A stretch of 64,000 nucleotides of DNA from Chitinophagaceae bacterium. Lineage in GTDB: Bacteria > Bacteroidota > Bacteroidia > Chitinophagales > Chitinophagaceae. Below, piece after piece: positions 61,154-64,000 of this stretch. The position numbers and the translations under genes are program-made. The notes under the pieces were generated by a model. That model did no database searches, was not told the origin of the DNA, and was given only the letters and a program-made list of their open reading frames with translations. Each line of letters starts with the position of its first letter. Within the stretch, counting starts at the first letter, position 1. The stretch is from assembly GCA_014879565.1 (NCBI GenBank), contig JACSRW010000022.1, positions 79,031 through 143,030 on the forward strand. The letters run 5' to 3'.

Positions 61154-63972
61154 ATGAAGGAAAAACTGAGGCAATTAGCCGCGCAACTGGAAGGTGTTTT
61201 GTATGACGATGTAACCATGCGTACCCTCTATGCCACGGATGCGTCGGCCTACCGGGAAATGCCCCTGGCCGTGGCCATTCCCAAAAGCAAGGAAGATATC
61301 CGCAAACTGATCGGGTTTGCCCGCGATAACCAAACCTCCCTGATCCCCCGTACCGCAGGTACCTCCCTGGCCGGACAGGTGGTGGGCAACGGGATCATTG
61401 TGGATGTATCGAAACATTTTACCCAAATTATAGAGCTCAATAAGGAAGAACATTGGGTAAGGGTACAGCCCGGCGTGATCCGCGATGAGCTGAATATGTT
61501 CCTCAAACCGCATGGACTCTTCTTTGGTCCCGAGACCAGCACCGCCAACCGCGCCATGATCGGCGGGATGGTGGGGAATAATTCCTGTGGTTCCAATTCC
61601 GTGGTCTACCGCAGTACCCGGGAGCACCTGCTCGAAGTGACGGCTTTTCTCAGTGATGGCAGTGAGACCGTGTTCAAAGCCGTGAACCTTGATGAATTTC
61701 ACCAGAAATGTGAAGGCGATACATTAGAAGCCAATCTCTATCGTTCGGTGCGGAGTATGCTCAGCAATTATGAGAACCAGGTGGAGATCCGCAAAGAGTT
61801 TCCCAAGAAATCGGTGGAACGCCGCAATACCGGTTATGCCATTGATCTGCTGCTCGAGACCGCTCCCTTTACGGCCGGTGAGGAAGATTTTAATTTCTGT
61901 AAACTGATCGCGGGTTCGGAAGGCACCCTGGCTTTTATCACCGAGATCAAACTCAATGTAGTGCCCTTGCCGCCGAAGGAAACGGGACTGCTCTGTGTGC
62001 ATTTCAATACCATCGATGAATCCCTCAGGGCCAACCTGATCGCGATGAAGCATAAGCCCTCGGCGAGTGAACTGATTGATCATTATATTCTCGAGTGTAC
62101 CAAGGAAAATAAAGAACAGGCAAAGAACCGCTTCTTTGTACAGGGTGATCCGGGGGCCATTCTCGTGATCGAGTTTTGCCGGGAGACAAGAGAAGAAGTG
62201 AAGGCCATGACCGACGCGGTGGAAGCCGAGATGCGGGCGGCCGGGCTCGGTTATCATTTCCCGGTATTGTACGGGGAGGAGAGCAAGAAGATCTGGACCC
62301 TGCGCAAGGCCGGGCTGGGACTGCTGAGCAATCTGCCCGGTGATGAGAAAGCTGTACCCGTGATTGAGGATACGGCGGTGGATGTGAATGACCTCCCTGA
62401 TTTTATCCGGGACTTCAATGAAATACTGAAGAAGCATGGGTTGTATTCCGTGCATTATGCCCATGCCGGTTCGGGAGAGATCCATTTACGTCCCATCATC
62501 AACCTCAAGACCAAAGAAGGCAATGCCTTGTTCCGCACCATTGCCGAGGAGATCGCCACGCTGGTGAAGAAGTATAAAGGTTCATTGAGCGGGGAGCATG
62601 GGGATGGCCGTTTACGCGGGGAGTTCATCCGCCAGATGGTGGGGGATAAAAACTACCAGTTGCTGAAAGACTTAAAGCAGACCTGGGACCCGCAGCATAT
62701 TTTCAATCCCAACAAGATCGTGGATACCCCGCCGATGGATACGATGCTGCGGTATATACCCGGACAGCAGACCCCGGCCTTCCAGACCATCTTCCGTTTT
62801 CACAACCAGGATATATTGCAGCATGCCGAGCAGTGCAATGGCAGTGGCGATTGCCGCAAGACCCATCTCAGCGGGGGTACGATGTGTCCGTCCTTTATGG
62901 CCAGTCGCGATGAAAAGGATACCACCCGTGCCCGGGCCAATATTCTGCGCGAGTTCCTGACGCATTCCAACAAGACCAACCGCTTTGATCATAAAGAGAT
63001 CTACGAAGTGATGGAGCTTTGCCTGAGTTGCAAGGGCTGTAAGTCTGAATGTCCCAGTAATGTGGATGTGGCCAAGCTCAAGGCCGAGTTCCTCCAGCAT
63101 TATTATGATGCCAATGGCGTACCCTTTCGTTCCAAGCTGATCGGCAATTACAGTCGTCTTTCCGGACTGGGTGCCCTGGTGCCTTCGCTCTATAATTTCG
63201 CGGTTAAGAATCCTGCTACCGGCAGCCTGATCAAACAGATCGCCGGGTTCAATACGAAACGGAGTCTGCCCACGCTGTACAAAACGACGTTGAAGAGCTG
63301 GTTCAAAAAACATACACCCCACGCCAATGCCGGCAGCAAGGGCAAGGTTTATTTGTTCTGCGATGAGTTCACCAATTACAACGATACGGAGATCGGCATC
63401 ACCACGGTGAACCTGCTCGAGAAGCTCGGTTATGCCGTTACCATCCCTGAGCACAAGGACAGCGGACGTGCCTGGCTCTCCAAGGGACTGATCCGTAAAG
63501 GCAAGGAGATCGCCGAGCAGAATATTGCATTGCTCTCCCCCATCATCACGGAAGCCACCCCGCTGATCGGCATTGAGCCTTCTGCCCTGCTGACTTTCCG
63601 TGATGAGTACCCCGACCTCGCCTCAGATGCCTTACTCGATAAAGCCAATACCCTGGCCAAGAACGCCCTGCTCATTGACGAGTTCCTAGCCCGTGAGATC
63701 GACAAGGGGAATATCACCAAAGACCAGTTCACCAGGGAGAAAAAAGAGATCAAGCTCCACGGTCATTGTCAGCAGAAATCCGTTGCCGGACTGACCGCCA
63801 CGCAGAAGATACTCTCCTTCCCGGAAAACTATACCGTTTCCACCATTCCTTCAGGCTGCTGCGGTATGGCGGGATCCTTTGGGTATGAAAAGGAACATTT
63901 TGACCTGTCGATGAAGATCGGGGAGTTGGTGTTGTTTCCGGCTGTACGAAAAGCAGAGGCAGAAGTTATTAT
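61154..63972 (+). CDS. FAD-binding and iron-sulfur 2-hydroxyacid dehydrogenase, 3' end missing
   Basis: Large flavoprotein of the D-lactate / D-2-hydroxyglutarate dehydrogenase type (Dld-II, YdiJ-like); 939 residues are present. The N-terminal PCMH FAD domain contains PRTAGTSLAGQVVGNGIIVD and MIGGMVGNNSCGSNS. The FAD-oxidase C domain ends with SLSGEHGDGRLRGEFI. An iron-sulfur domain has cysteines at CNGSGDCR (about 561) and CLSCKGCKSECP (about 623). A CCG-type domain follows with GHCQQKS (about 868) and SGCCGMAGSFGYEKEH (about 900). No signal peptide. The frame reads on into adapter DNA at 63973, adding a false CLLYTSDAA tail. AAG and GAG codons look more frequent than in neighbours. D-lactate, glycolate or D-2-hydroxyglutarate are possible substrates. 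Confidence 0.92.
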
Positions 63973-64000
63973 CTGTCTCTTATACACATCTGACGCTGCC
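63973..64000. other. Nextera transposase adapter sequence (artefact)
   Basis: CTGTCTCTTATACACATCT is the 19-base Tn5 mosaic end used in Nextera libraries, followed here by GACGCTGCC, the start of the reverse complement of the read 1 adapter. It runs to the last base of the window, so the contig was not trimmed. It is not genomic. Confidence 0.97.

Noticed and set aside
61724..63454. Two long minus-strand frames opposite the dehydrogenase
   Set aside because: They mirror a gene with all expected FAD and Fe-S motifs; no start signals or domains.
1..64000. tRNA, rRNA, CRISPR array, insertion sequence or prophage
   Set aside because: I looked for repeat-spacer arrays, transposase or integrase motifs and rRNA/tRNA-like segments and saw none that I could support.

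Overview
This window is one end of a contig from a Bacteroidota genome, most likely a Chitinophagaceae-like soil or plant-associated bacterium. Three things point there: type IX secretion cargo with PKD repeats and CHU_C-type C-terminal domains next to PorP/SprF proteins; signal peptides ending in ..AQ; and promoters of the Bacteroidota TAnnTTTG type, which I find exactly upstream of eight genes. I saw no rRNA, tRNA, CRISPR array, insertion sequence or prophage. The last 28 bases (63973-64000) are Nextera transposon adapter, not genome, so the final gene is cut there.

1-24 kb is mostly housekeeping and secretion. Two separate pairs each join a giant PKD cargo protein to its own PorP/SprF partner (150-5518 on +; 16166-20788 on -). 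Between them lie a peroxiredoxin, a tiny protein that is almost only a type A T9SS sorting domain, RlmI-like methyltransferase, grpE-dnaJ, and a minus-strand group of O-methyltransferase, glucosaminidase, hpt and a von Willebrand factor A protein. A sodium-solute symporter, a LOG-family phosphoribohydrolase and a small outer-membrane protein complete this part. recG and a WecA/MraY-like sugar-phosphate transferase follow, with a possible small lipoprotein between them.

24.4-34.3 kb is a complete L-rhamnose pathway on the minus strand: rhaT, fused aldolase/dehydrogenase, rhamnose isomerase, FGGY kinase, then lutA-lutB-lutC. The fusion enzyme should make L-lactate from the lactaldehyde half of rhamnose, and LutABC should oxidise that lactate to pyruvate. 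A strong terminator lies between the fusion gene and the isomerase, so this is probably two transcription units. A divergent GntR-type regulator sits beside an 18-bp perfect palindrome.

34.3-61 kb is a minus-strand run of 14 enzyme genes plus one short ORF that reads as a rhamnogalacturonan-I degradation cluster: PL22, GH127, GH106, GH97, GH43, two GH2, two large alpha/alpha-barrel-like proteins I cannot place firmly, a second GH43, GH28, PL11 and two CE12-like acetylesterases. Several genes overlap by 1-11 bp. All the large genes carry Sec signal peptides or a hydrophobic N-terminus; I see no lipobox in them, no T9SS sorting domain and no SusC/SusD pair, so most of the work is probably periplasmic and the importer must be elsewhere. 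Free rhamnose would pass to the adjacent rhamnose operon.

61.1 kb to the end holds a divergent FAD/iron-sulfur 2-hydroxyacid dehydrogenase with a full-consensus promoter; it is truncated by the contig end.
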